Of a DNA stretch of 64,000 nt, positions 1 to 7,813 are shown one piece after another. How positions within the stretch are numbered: the first letter of the stretch is position 1; each line of letters begins with the position of its first letter. This DNA is from UBA953 sp041191065. Lineage in GTDB: Bacteria; Verrucomicrobiota; Verrucomicrobiia; Opitutales; UBA953. The translations under genes were made by a program, and so were the position numbers. The notes below the pieces were generated by a model, which worked only from the letters and a program-made list of their open reading frames with translations, was not told where the DNA came from and made no database searches. Location of the stretch: NCBI GenBank assembly GCA_041191065.1, contig JBEEPO010000001.1:1-64000 (forward strand), read 5' to 3'.

Positions 1-2
1 GT

Positions 3-260
3 CTCCGTTACTTCGGTCCCCGCGACCTCGACGCGGCGGGCGCGGCCCGTTCGGAGCAGACCATCATGCTCAACGCCTCGGTCAGCTATCAGCTCAACGC
101 GAACTGGGAGGCGACCCTCAGCATCCTCAACCTGCTCGACCGCCTCGACCAGGACATCGCTTATTCCTATGAGTCTTCCGCCACCGGCGGCGCCGACGGG
201 ATCCACTTCCACCCGGTGGAGCCCCGCCAGTTCCGTCTCGCGCTGACCGGGCGGTTCTGA
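3..260 (+). CDS. TonB-dependent receptor, C-terminal fragment
   Basis: The reading frame is open from the left edge and ends at 258-260, giving the last 85 residues of a larger protein. The end has the layout of an outer-membrane TonB-dependent receptor barrel: alternating polar and hydrophobic strands, a periplasm-facing turn with ILNLLDRLDQ, and a final strand ending in aromatic Phe (RLALTGRF). Such receptors import glycan fragments or chelated metals across the outer membrane with TonB energy. The sulfatase 53 bases downstream on the same strand suggests a glycan substrate, but that is inference. The plug domain and the substrate-binding part lie outside the window. Confidence 0.8.
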   Translation, partial: LRYFGPRDLDAAGAARSEQTIMLNASVSYQLNANWEATLSILNLLDRLDQDIAYSYESSATGGADGIHFHPVEPRQFRLALTGRF

Positions 261-313
261 GCCGAGGTTGCGGTTGCCTCCCCGGCTGGGTTGGGTTTGG
301 GTCCTCCTACCCC

Positions 314-1963
314 ATGAGATCCCTTCTGTGCTGGCTCGGCTTCGGCGTCCTCGTCTCGGCCGCCGAGAAGCCCAACGTCCTGTTCCTGCTGTCCGACGAC
401 CATAGCTATCCGTATCTGAGCTGCTACGGCGACGCCAACGTCCGCACGCCGGTCCTCGACAAGCTCGCCGGCGAAGGAATCAAATTCCGGCGCTTCTTCA
501 CGTCCGCCCCGCAGTGCGTACCTTCCCGTGCCGCCTACCTGAGCGGCCGCTCGCCGGTGGCCGCCCGCATCACGCGCTTCTCGTCGCCGCTGCCCCGCGA
601 CGTGGTCACGTTCCCGGAAGTCCTCAAGAAGGAGGCGGGCTATTACGTCGGCGTGGTCGGGCGGTCCTATCACCTCGACGGTTCCGGAAAGGGCGACGAC
701 GAGCTCGGCAGGTTCCTGCAGGAGGACGGATACAAGACCTTCAAGGACCGTTTCGACGTCGTGCAGACCGGCTCCGATCCGCAGGCCGTCGAGCAGGCCG
801 CGGCTTTCCTCGAGGGCCGTCCGAAGGACAAGCCTTTCTGTCTCTGGGTGAACTTCAGCGACCCGCACCATCCGTGGTCGGCTCCGTCCGGCTATCGTCC
901 TGATCCCGCAACGCTCAAACTCCCGGGCCACGTACCCGATCTTCCCGGCGTGCGCGAACAATACGCTGACTACTGCGCGGAGGTGAACCGGGTCGACGAG
1001 ACCGCCGGCAAGGTGCTCGCGCTGCTCGATCGTCTTGGTCTGGCGAAGGACACCCTCGTCGTTTTCGCCGGCGACAACGGCCAGGCGCTGCCGCACGGCA
1101 AAGGCTCGCTCTATGATCCGGGCTGCAACGTCCCCTTCGTCGTGCGCTGGCCCGGCGTGGTGGCCCCCGGCGGCGATTCCTCGGCCCTGCTCAGCGGCGA
1201 GGACCTCGGTCCGACCGTGTTGGCCGCCGCCGGTCTGAAGCCCGCCCCGGGCATGACGGGCGTGAGTTTCCTGCCGCTCCTGAAGGGCGAGGCGGCCAAG
1301 ACCCGCGACCATGTCTTCACCGAGCGTGGCCCGCACGGCAGCGCCCCGGTCCAGGTCGGCATGAGCAACAGCGGCTACGACCTCTCCCGCGCGGTCCGCA
1401 GTGAGCGCTACAAGGCGATCTATAACTGCACGCCGTGGATTCCGTATTCGCCCGTCGACAGCGCCGGCGGTTCCGCCTGGCAGTCTATGGTGACGCAGCA
1501 TGCCGAGGGCAAGATGGCGGTCGGATTGACCGCGACGTATTTCACCACGCCGCGTCTGGTCTACGAATTCTACGATCTCGATAAGGACCCCGCCGAACTG
1601 AACAACCTCAGCGGCAAGCCGGAGGTCGCCGAAGCCGAGCGCGCGCTTCGCCTGGAGATGGCCAAGAAGATGATCGCCGATTTCGACTACCTGCCGCTGC
1701 CGGCGATTCCCGGCGGCAGCCAGCCGGCTAAGAAAGGGAAGGGCAAGGCGAAGGCCGATGCCGCCGCCGACCGCGCTCCGCTGTTCCAGAAGCTGGACAC
1801 GGATCGTGACGGCAAGCTGAGCCGCGCGGAATTCGCGGTCGGTCGTTCCGCCGCCGACGCCGCCGAATGGTTCGCGCGCCGCGACGCCGACGGCGACGGC
1901 TTCATCAGCCGCGCGGAGTTCCTGCCGGGCAGCCCGCAGGGCAAGGCGCCGGCCGCGAAGTAA
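314..1963 (+). CDS. Exported S1-family sulfatase with C-terminal EF-hand pair
   Basis: 549 residues. A short signal peptide (about residues 1-17) is followed by the alkaline-phosphatase-fold sulfatase domain. Visible motifs are the metal-binding start NVLFLLSDDHS, the formylglycine motif C-V-P-S-R at residues 68-72 (Cys68 is the residue converted to formylglycine), and a GDNG metal-site motif. The last ~50 residues hold two canonical EF-hand calcium loops, DTDRDGKLSRAEF and DADGDGFISRAEF, after a Lys/Ala-rich linker. It probably removes sulfate esters from polysaccharides in the periplasm or outside the cell. It follows a TonB receptor fragment, as in polysaccharide-utilisation loci. The ATG is preceded by a C-rich stretch, not a Shine-Dalgarno. 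The exact sulfated substrate cannot be read from sequence. Confidence 0.93.
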   Translation: MRSLLCWLGFGVLVSAAEKPNVLFLLSDDHSYPYLSCYGDANVRTPVLDKLAGEGIKFRRFFTSAPQCVPSRAAYLSGRSPVAARITRFSSPLPRDVVTFPEVLKKEAGYYVGVVGRSYHLDGSGKGDDELGRFLQEDGYKTFKDRFDVVQTGSDPQAVEQAAAFLEGRPKDKPFCLWVNFSDPHHPWSAPSGYRPDPATLKLPGHVPDLPGVREQYADYCAEVNRVDETAGKVLALLDRLGLAKDTLVVFAGDNGQALPHGKGSLYDPGCNVPFVVRWPGVVAPGGDSSALLSGEDLGPTVLAAAGLKPAPGMTGVSFLPLLKGEAAKTRDHVFTERGPHGSAPVQVGMSNSGYDLSRAVRSERYKAIYNCTPWIPYSPVDSAGGSAWQSMVTQHAEGKMAVGLTATYFTTPRLVYEFYDLDKDPAELNNLSGKPEVAEAERALRLEMAKKMIADFDYLPLPAIPGGSQPAKKGKGKAKADAAADRAPLFQKLDTDRDGKLSRAEFAVGRSAADAAEWFARRDADGDGFISRAEFLPGSPQGKAPAAK

Positions 1964-1977
1964 GCGGGCGCGAAAAA

Positions 1978-2006
1978 GGGCCGACTTGCGTCGGCCCTTC
2001 TGTTTT
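1978..2006. terminator. Bidirectional intrinsic terminator
   Basis: GGGCCGAC (1978-1985) pairs with GTCGGCCC (1990-1997) around a TTGC loop. On the plus strand the tail is TTCTGTTTT; on the minus strand the A-run before 1978 becomes a T-run. It lies between the convergent sulfatase and ilvC genes and can serve both. Confidence 0.8.
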
Positions 2007-2024
2007 CCGGTTTCCCGGCGACCC

Positions 2025-3062
2025 TTACTTGGTCGTGTACTCGGCCTGGGCGCCGCGGATGTTCTTCTTCTGGACCCAGGGCATGAGGGAGCGGAGACGC
2101 TGGCCGGTCTTTTCGATCGGGTGGTTCTCGCCCTTCTTGAGCAGCTTGTTGTAGTTCTTGAGGCCGCCCTTGTATTCCTTGACCCACTGGGCGGTGAACT
2201 TGCCGGACTGGATCTCCTTGAGGATCTCGCGCATCGCCTTGCGGGACGAGCTGTTGATCACGCGGGGACCGCGGGTGATGTCGCCGTACTTGGCGGTCTC
2301 GGAGATCGAGAAGCGCATGCCGGAGATGCCGGACTCGACCATGAGGTCGACGATGAGCTTCAGCTCGTGGAGGCACTCGAAGTAGGCCATCTCGGGCTGG
2401 TAGCCGGCTTCGACGAGGGTCTCGTAGCCCACCTTGACGAGCTCGGAGGCGCCGCCGCAGAGGACGGCCTGCTCACCGAAGAGGTCGGTCTCGGCTTCTT
2501 CCTTGAAGGAGGTCTTGATGACGCCGGCGCGGGTACCGCCGATGCCCTTGGCCCAGGCGAGGGCGGTCTTGGTGGCCTTGCCGGAGACGTCCTGCTGGAC
2601 GGCGATGAGGGCAGGGACGCCCTTGCCTTCGACGTACTGGGCGCGGACGACGTGGCCCGGGCCCTTGGGGGCGACCATGGCGATGTCGACGTTCTTGGCG
2701 GGCTTGATCAGCTTGTAGTGGATCGAGAGGCCGTGGATGAAGAGGACGGTCTTGCCGCCCTTGCCGAGGTTCGGAGCGATGTCCTTCTCCCAGACGGAGG
2801 CCTGCTTCATGTCGGGAATGCCGACGAGCATGACGTCGGCGCGACGGACGGCTTCGGCGGTCTCATAGACCTTGAAACCCTTCTTCTTCGCGGCGGCGGC
2901 GGACTTGGAACCCTTGTACAGGCCCACGATGACGTTGAGTCCGCTGTCGCGGAGGTTCATCGCGTGGGAATGTCCCTGGGAACCGAAGCCGAGGACGGCG
3001 AGGGTCTTGTTCTTGAGGAAGCCGAGATCGGCGTCCTTGTCGGTGTACACTTTGGCAGGCAT
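2025..3062 (-). CDS. ilvC: Ketol-acid reductoisomerase (NADP+)
   Basis: 345 residues, the usual size of class I (short) ketol-acid reductoisomerase. It isomerises and reduces acetolactate or acetohydroxybutyrate in valine, leucine and isoleucine synthesis. Visible features: an N-terminal Rossmann loop GFGSQGHSHAMNLRDSG around residues 25-41, the acidic Mg-binding segment EAETDLFGEQAVLCGG, and the C-terminal knotted helical domain with SGMRFSISETAKYGD. It follows ilvN by 18 bases on the same strand, so the two are almost certainly co-transcribed. The start has no Shine-Dalgarno; the bases before the ATG read CCACCAACACC. The large acetolactate synthase subunit is not in the window. Confidence 0.98.
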   Translation of the reverse strand: MPAKVYTDKDADLGFLKNKTLAVLGFGSQGHSHAMNLRDSGLNVIVGLYKGSKSAAAAKKKGFKVYETAEAVRRADVMLVGIPDMKQASVWEKDIAPNLGKGGKTVLFIHGLSIHYKLIKPAKNVDIAMVAPKGPGHVVRAQYVEGKGVPALIAVQQDVSGKATKTALAWAKGIGGTRAGVIKTSFKEEAETDLFGEQAVLCGGASELVKVGYETLVEAGYQPEMAYFECLHELKLIVDLMVESGISGMRFSISETAKYGDITRGPRVINSSSRKAMREILKEIQSGKFTAQWVKEYKGGLKNYNKLLKKGENHPIEKTGQRLRSLMPWVQKKNIRGAQAEYTTK

Positions 3063-3080
3063 GGTGTTGGTGGAAAAGGG

Positions 3081-3596
3081 TTACTTCTTGACGGCCTTCT
3101 TGAGGCCGCGGGGCAGGGCGACGGCGCCGGTGCGGGCGGAGGCGAGGATGCCGTAGGGGCTGATGAGCTCGAGGAACGCGCCGATCTTGTTCTCGTTGCC
3201 GGTGAACTCGATGACGAGGGAGTCGTGGGCGACGTCGACGACCTTAGCGCGGAAGAGGGAGGCGATCTCGATGATCTCGGTGCGGGTCTTGGTGTCGCAC
3301 TTCACCTTGCAGAGGATGAGCTCGCGGGCGACGTGTTCGACCTCTTCGCGGGAGAAGTCCTGGACGGTGATGACGTTGATCAGCTTGTCGAGGGCCTTGA
3401 CGCAGCGGTCGAGGGCGGCGTCGTCGGCGATGACGGTCGCGGTGATGCGCGAGTAGGCCGGGTCGTGGGTCGGGCCGACGTTGAGGGTCTCGATGTTGAA
3501 ACCGCGACCGGAGAGCATGCCGGCGACGCGGGCCAGGACGCCGAACTTGTTTTCGACGAGGGCGGAGAGCGTGTGCTTCTTCTTAGGGGGCGTCAT
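3081..3596 (-). CDS. ilvN: Acetolactate synthase small (regulatory) subunit
   Basis: 171 residues from ATG at 3596. The N-terminal ACT domain begins HTLSALVENKFGVLARVAGM and contains SGRGFNIETLNVGPT, the classical valine-binding regulatory domain of IlvN/IlvH. The second half is the C-terminal domain of the same family. It activates the catalytic subunit and gives valine feedback control. An open frame continues upstream to 3653, but that part runs through the tRNA gene, so the start at 3596 is preferred. The gene lies between tRNA-Val (27 bases upstream) and ilvC. Confidence 0.96.
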   Translation of the reverse strand: MTPPKKKHTLSALVENKFGVLARVAGMLSGRGFNIETLNVGPTHDPAYSRITATVIADDAALDRCVKALDKLINVITVQDFSREEVEHVARELILCKVKCDTKTRTEIIEIASLFRAKVVDVAHDSLVIEFTGNENKIGAFLELISPYGILASARTGAVALPRGLKKAVKK

Positions 3597-3623
3597 GGCG
3601 ACTGGAGAGTGTGATGGAAGGGG

Positions 3624-3697
3624 TGGACGGAGAGGGACTCGAACCCACGACATTCTGCGTGTAAAGCAGACGCTCTAACCAACTGAGCTATCCATCC
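3624..3697 (-). tRNA. tRNA-Val (anticodon UAC)
   Basis: 74 nucleotides fold as a full cloverleaf: acceptor GGATGGA/TCCGTCC (one G-T wobble), D-arm GCTC/GAGC, anticodon stem TCTGC/GCAGA with loop TTTACAC, and T-arm GTGGG/CCCTC with one T-T mismatch. The anticodon TAC reads GUA valine codons. The 3' CCA is not encoded (discriminator A is followed by CCC), so the CCA-adding enzyme must complete it. It is the first unit of the leftward tRNA-Val, ilvN, ilvC transcript. Confidence 0.95.
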
Positions 3698-3709
3698 AGA
3701 GGAAGGGTT

Positions 3710-3739
3710 GGTATAGGGATGCCCCCCGCCTTTTGTCCA
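3710..3739 (-). promoter_or_regulatory. Probable sigma-70 promoter of tRNA-Val/ilvN/ilvC
   Basis: Reading leftwards, a -35-like TGGACA (3734-3739, 5 of 6 to TTGACA) is followed after 18 bases by a -10-like TATACC (3710-3715). The expected start falls a few bases before the tRNA 5' end at 3697. No other good promoter is visible between the tRNA and ilvN. Confidence 0.5.
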
Positions 3740-3798
3740 CTATGAAAACCGCCCCGCGGGCTTGCTCCGGGCCCGTTCGGCCCGCAATCTGCGGGCAA

Positions 3799-4035
3799 AT
3801 GGACCCTGTCCGCCGTCAACGCATCCTGGAAGCTCTCCAGGCCCTCGCCCAGCCGGGCCTCCCCAAGGACGGCCTTTTGGCCTGCATGCGGGTGCTTGAT
3901 GCGGAAGTGGCCGCCCCGGATTCGGGCCTGCCGGGCGACCTCGATCACTACCTGCGCCGTCGCTCCTACGAGAAGGCGTTGGTCTATCTCCAAGGCGGTA
4001 CGCCGGGCGCGGGGACCTGCGGACGCGGCGCATGA
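3799..4035 (+). CDS. Small conserved-looking hypothetical protein
   Basis: 78 residues from ATG at 3799, mostly predicted helical, with MDPVRRQRILEALQALAQPG at the start and a segment YLRRRSYEKALVYLQGG near the end. I do not recognise a family. Its stop codon overlaps the ATG of the following SUI1-family gene (ATGA at 4032-4035), so the two are translationally coupled. An earlier ATG at 3742 is possible but would overlap the divergent tRNA promoter. Confidence 0.55.
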   Translation: MDPVRRQRILEALQALAQPGLPKDGLLACMRVLDAEVAAPDSGLPGDLDHYLRRRSYEKALVYLQGGTPGAGTCGRGA

Positions 4036-4367
4036 GCGGCAATCCTTTCGACAAGCTGGACGGGCAAGACCTGCCCCCCGGCCCGTCGCCGAAGCCGGTC
4101 GTGCCCGCCGCCAAGGCGAAGCCTAAGCTCGGCAAGGTGATCCTGCAATACGAACGCGCCGGCCGCGGCGGCAAGGAGGTCACGATCGTGAAGGGGCTCT
4201 GGATCGAATCGCAGGAGATGCGCATGCGCGAAGCGCTGCTCAAGGAACTCAAGCGCGCCCTCGGCACCGGCGGGGCCCTCGAAGGCCGCGAGATCGTGCT
4301 GCAAGGCGACCGCCGTGACACGGCGAAGGCCTGGCTGCTGAAGGAAGGTTTCACGACCAACCTCTGA
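4032..4367 (+). CDS. SUI1/eIF1-family translation factor (YciH-like)
   Basis: 111 residues. After a Pro/Lys-rich N-terminus the SUI1 fold is visible: KEVTIVKGLWIESQEMR, then KELKRALGTGGALEGREI and the closing VLQGDRRDTAKAWLLKEGF. Bacterial YciH resembles eukaryotic eIF1 and affects initiation fidelity. Here it could matter because most starts in the window lack Shine-Dalgarno sequences, but that link is inference. It overlaps the previous gene by four bases. Confidence 0.88.
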   Translation: MSGNPFDKLDGQDLPPGPSPKPVVPAAKAKPKLGKVILQYERAGRGGKEVTIVKGLWIESQEMRMREALLKELKRALGTGGALEGREIVLQGDRRDTAKAWLLKEGFTTNL

Positions 4368-4413
4368 CCGCAAAACCACTCGCCTCCGGCCGCCGCATGG
4401 GTAGGGTGAGGGC

Positions 4414-5814
4414 GTGCCCGACCTGCAGCCCAGTCTCATCCGCCTCGACGGCGACTTCGCGCCCGTGCGGCGCGTGGTCGAGCTGCTGCGCGACGCCGGC
4501 GGCCGCCCGCTGCTGGTCGGCGGTTGCGTGCGCGATGCGCTGATGAAGGTGCCGGTCCTCGACGTCGACGTCGAGGTCTACGGCCTCGGCACGCGCCAGG
4601 TCGAAGCCGCCCTGCGCAAGGAATTCGGTATCATCACGGTCGGCGCGGCCTTCGGCGTGACGAAGCTCAAGGACTTCCCGGTCGACGTCTCGGTGCCCCG
4701 CCGCGAGAACCGCACGGGTGCCAAGCACACGGACTTCGACGTGCAGGCCGACCCGACGATGACGCCGAAGGACGCCGCGGAACGTCGCGACTTCACGCTG
4801 AACGCCATCATGTGGGACCCATTCACGGGCGAGATCCTCGACCCGTGGGGCGGCGTGGCCGACCTCAAGGCGAACCGTCTCCGGCACGTCTCGGACAAGT
4901 TCGCCGAAGACCCGCTCCGCGTCCTCCGCGCGATGCAGTTCGCCGCGCGCTTCGAATTCTCGGTCGCGCCGGAGACGATCGCGCTCTGCGCCACGCTCAC
5001 CCAGGCCGACCTCCCGCCGGAGCGTCTGATGGAAGAGTGGACGAAGCTCCTGCTCCGCGGTCGTAAACTTTCCGTGGGTTTGAATGTCCTCAAGGATTGC
5101 GGCTGGACGAAGTTCTACCCCGAGCTGCACGCGATGATCGGCGTTCCGCAGGACCCGGAATGGCATCCCGAGGGCGACGTCTGGAACCACACCCTCGCGT
5201 GCCTCGACGCCTTCGCGGAGATCCGCGTGGGCGACCGTGACGAAGACCTCATCATCGGGCTTGCCGTGCTGCTGCACGACATCGGCAAGGCGACCACGAC
5301 GAAGAAGGAGGAGAAGGATAACCGCTGGCACGCCTACGGCCATGAAGAGGAGAGCTTCAATCTCGCCCCGCGTTTCCTCGCCCAGATCACGAACGAGAAG
5401 AAGCTCATCGACTCCGTCCTGCCGCTCGTGCGCTGGCACGGTCAGCCGTATTACCTCCACAAGGCCGGCGCCGGTGACGCCGCTGTCCGCCGCCTCGCCA
5501 ACAAGGTCGTCCGCATCGACCGCCTCTGCCGCGTGGACCTCGCCGACCGCCGTGGCCGCGGCGCCGCGAGCATGCATGGACCTTCCCCGCATGGCGAATG
5601 GCTTGCCGAGCGCGCGGCCGCGCTGCAGGTCGCCTCGGCCGCCCCCAAGAAGATCGTCCTCGGCCGCCACCTCATCGCCATGGGCCACAAGCCCGCCGGC
5701 TGGTTCTCCCAGGTCCTCGACGAGGCCTTCGAAGCCCAGCTGGACGGCGTCTTCGGCGACGAAGCCGGCGGCGTCGCCTGGCTCAAGGAACGCATGGCCA
5801 AGGGCGTTGTCTGA
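4414..5814 (+). CDS. cca: CCA tRNA nucleotidyltransferase with HD domain
   Basis: 466 residues, GTG start. The class II nucleotidyltransferase head shows LLVGGCVRD (about 34-42), the acidic pair in DVDVEVYG, ERRDFTLNAIMWD, and the neck motif DPLRVLRAMQFAARFEF. It is followed by an HD phosphohydrolase domain with VLLHDIGKATTTKK near residues 285-300. The enzyme adds or repairs the 3' CCA of tRNAs, needed here because the neighbouring tRNA-Val gene does not encode CCA. A TAGGGT hexamer (4402-4407) seven bases before the GTG could be a -10 of a leaderless transcript, but no convincing -35 is visible. Confidence 0.95.
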   Translation: MPDLQPSLIRLDGDFAPVRRVVELLRDAGGRPLLVGGCVRDALMKVPVLDVDVEVYGLGTRQVEAALRKEFGIITVGAAFGVTKLKDFPVDVSVPRRENRTGAKHTDFDVQADPTMTPKDAAERRDFTLNAIMWDPFTGEILDPWGGVADLKANRLRHVSDKFAEDPLRVLRAMQFAARFEFSVAPETIALCATLTQADLPPERLMEEWTKLLLRGRKLSVGLNVLKDCGWTKFYPELHAMIGVPQDPEWHPEGDVWNHTLACLDAFAEIRVGDRDEDLIIGLAVLLHDIGKATTTKKEEKDNRWHAYGHEEESFNLAPRFLAQITNEKKLIDSVLPLVRWHGQPYYLHKAGAGDAAVRRLANKVVRIDRLCRVDLADRRGRGAASMHGPSPHGEWLAERAAALQVASAAPKKIVLGRHLIAMGHKPAGWFSQVLDEAFEAQLDGVFGDEAGGVAWLKERMAKGVV

Positions 5815-5824
5815 TTTTTTCACC

Positions 5825-6298
5825 ATGTCGCGACCTGCCGCCGGTATCCCCGAACTTCTTTCTGCCAGCTCGCCCGACTGGCAAGCCGTGCTCGTCAAGG
5901 TCCTGGCGAATTTCCAGTGCGCCACCGGGACGATCCATCGGACCGATCCGTCTTCGGGCCTGCTCACGCTGGTCGCCCAGCATGGTATCCCGCCGCACGT
6001 GCTCCCGATGCTGCTGCCCAAGATCGACAATATCCCGTTCGGCAAGGGCATCGCCGGTTGCGCCGCGCAGCGCAAGGAAGCCGTCCAACTCTGCAATCTG
6101 CAGGAAGACCTCGGCGGCGTCGCCAAGCCCGACGCCCAGAAGACGAACGTCCAAGGCGCGCTCGCCGTCCCGGTCGTCGGCGCCGACGGCAAGGTCATCG
6201 GCGTCCTCGGCATCGGCAAGATGCAGCCTTACGACTTCACCGCCGCCGAGATCGCGGACTTGAACAAGGTGGCGGAGCTGGTCTCCGCCAAATTATGA
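5825..6298 (+). CDS. GAF-domain protein
   Basis: 157 residues from ATG at 5825, eleven bases after cca. The whole protein is one GAF domain: CATGTIHRTDPSSGLLTLVA, a central NIPFGKGIAGCAAQRKEAVQ, and a final ALAVPVVGADGKVIGVLGIG. Stand-alone GAF proteins of this size bind small ligands or, in the fRMsr type, reduce free methionine sulfoxide. The Cys pattern (one Cys in the N-terminal strand, one in GIAGCAAQ, one in VQLCNLQ) does not clearly match the fRMsr catalytic set, so I leave the function open. It is probably co-transcribed with cca. Confidence 0.85.
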   Translation: MSRPAAGIPELLSASSPDWQAVLVKVLANFQCATGTIHRTDPSSGLLTLVAQHGIPPHVLPMLLPKIDNIPFGKGIAGCAAQRKEAVQLCNLQEDLGGVAKPDAQKTNVQGALAVPVVGADGKVIGVLGIGKMQPYDFTAAEIADLNKVAELVSAKL

Positions 6299-6355
6299 GG
6301 ACCCCTGTTGCCGGACATGGATTTCCTGCTTAATCTCTGGTTGAGAGAGGTGTTC

Positions 6356-7747
6356 ATGATCGCCTGGCTTTGCGCGTTCGCCTGCGATCTCAAAGCCGAG
6401 GTTTCGGTGCCGGCCTTCTTCTCGGACCACATGATGCTCCAGGCCGGCGCTCCCGCCCCGGTGTGGGGACGAGCCGATCCCGGCGAGGAGGTCTCGGTGA
6501 CCTTCTCGGGCAGGACGCGCTCAGCCAAGGCGAACGCGGCGGGGGAATGGAAGGTCGTTTTTGATGACCTTGTCGCGGGGGAGTCCGGGGCGATGACCAT
6601 CAAGGCCACGAACATATTGACCGTCGGGGACGTCCTTGTCGGAGAAGTCTGGCTGGCGTCGGGTCAGTCTAACATGCACCTTAATCTGGCTCAGATGCAG
6701 AGAGCTCCGGGCGTCTCGGAAGCACTGGCTTCCAGCGCCGACCCTTGGGTGCGGCAATTCACCGTGGTCCGTGATCCGAAGTCGAATCCCGTCAAAGGGG
6801 TCGCCGGGTTCTGGCGGCTGGCCTCCAGGGAAAGCCTGATCTCCGACCGGCTCAACGGTGATTCCGCGGTGGCTTATTTCTTCTCCCGCGAACTGCGGCG
6901 CCGGCTTGGTCGTCCGGTCGGCGTGCTGCATGCCTCCATCGGCGCCACGCCCATCGAGACCTGGTCCAAAGGCGGGGAAGGGTTCGAGCGGATGGTCAGG
7001 CCCATGGCGCCCTTCGGCATCCGCGGATTCCTCTGGTATCAAGGGGAGAGCAATGTCCATCGCTTCACGGGCTCGCGTTACACGGGAATGCTGGCTGACA
7101 ACGTCGCTTTCTGGCGCAGCACCTGGGGGCTGGGCGAGATTCCGTTCCTTTTCGTCCAGGTCGCGCCATGCCGATATTCGGCCAAAACCGCCGCTCCCAG
7201 CAAGGGGCGGCCCGTGAGCCCCCTCGAGCTTCCTTTGTTCTGGGAGGCCCAGTCTGCGGCGCTCAAGGCGGTCCCGCGTAGCGGCATGGCGGTCATCCAC
7301 GACGTCATCACCGACCTCGATAACATCCATCCCGAGAACAAGCGTGTTCCCGGTGAGCGTCTGGCGTTGCTCGCCGCCAGCCTGGCCTACGGCGACGGAA
7401 GCATCGTTTCTGCCGGGCCGATGTTCGAGTCTGTGCGCGCCGAGGTGGGTTGCCTCCGCATCCGGTTCACATCGGTTGGCTCTGGGCTGGCTTCACGGGA
7501 CGGCGCCCCCCTGGATTGGTTCGAGGTCGCCGGGGAGGATCGCAAGTTCGTCCAGGCGCTGGCGACATTGGACAAAGATTCGGTCGTGGTGCGTTCTCCG
7601 CTGGTGGCCAAGCCCGTCGCGGTGAGATTTGCCTGGCACGAGACGGCCCGGCCTAACCTCATGAACAAAGAGGGCCTGCCCGCCGCACCTTTCAGGACCG
7701 ATGCATGGCCGATGCAAGATCCGCGCACCAGCGATCACGACCGTTGA
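6356..7747 (+). CDS. Sialate O-acetylesterase-type SGNH carbohydrate esterase
   Basis: 463 residues from ATG at 6356, chosen because AGAGAGG lies five bases upstream and the product starts with a hydrophobic signal-like stretch; ATG 6317 and TTG 6308 are alternatives. The SGNH hydrolase signs are WLASGQSNM (nucleophile Ser), FLWYQGESN, and the His-bearing DNIHPENK. An N-terminal beta domain (VSVPAFFSDHMMLQ) is typical of verrucomicrobial and Bacteroidetes sialate acetylesterases, which remove O-acetyl groups from glycans. Its codon choice is more varied than that of its neighbours, which hints at a different origin. Confidence 0.9.
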   Translation: MIAWLCAFACDLKAEVSVPAFFSDHMMLQAGAPAPVWGRADPGEEVSVTFSGRTRSAKANAAGEWKVVFDDLVAGESGAMTIKATNILTVGDVLVGEVWLASGQSNMHLNLAQMQRAPGVSEALASSADPWVRQFTVVRDPKSNPVKGVAGFWRLASRESLISDRLNGDSAVAYFFSRELRRRLGRPVGVLHASIGATPIETWSKGGEGFERMVRPMAPFGIRGFLWYQGESNVHRFTGSRYTGMLADNVAFWRSTWGLGEIPFLFVQVAPCRYSAKTAAPSKGRPVSPLELPLFWEAQSAALKAVPRSGMAVIHDVITDLDNIHPENKRVPGERLALLAASLAYGDGSIVSAGPMFESVRAEVGCLRIRFTSVGSGLASRDGAPLDWFEVAGEDRKFVQALATLDKDSVVVRSPLVAKPVAVRFAWHETARPNLMNKEGLPAAPFRTDAWPMQDPRTSDHDR

Positions 7748-7770
7748 CCGAGGGCGGGTCCGTCGCGGAT

Positions 7771-7812
7771 GGATGACGGCGCAGCCTCCATCCTCCGTCA
7801 TCCGGCGTTTTC
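7771..7812. terminator. Intrinsic terminator between convergent genes
   Basis: GGATGACGG (7771-7779) pairs with CCGTCATCC (7795-7803) over a 15-base loop, followed by GGCGTTTTCCTT. It lies between the acetylesterase and the converging uvrA and fits best as the plus-strand terminator. Confidence 0.6.
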
Positions 7813-7813
7813 C

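Noticed and set aside
1986..3614. 542-codon plus-strand open frame opposite ilvC and ilvN
   Set aside because: It is the antisense frame of two well-supported genes. Its composition (Gly/Asp/Leu/Val-rich) is the typical shadow of GC-rich coding DNA, with no recognisable domain.
3597..3623. T-box or attenuator leader before ilvN
   Set aside because: Only 27 bases separate the tRNA from ilvN. There is no room for specifier and antiterminator structures.
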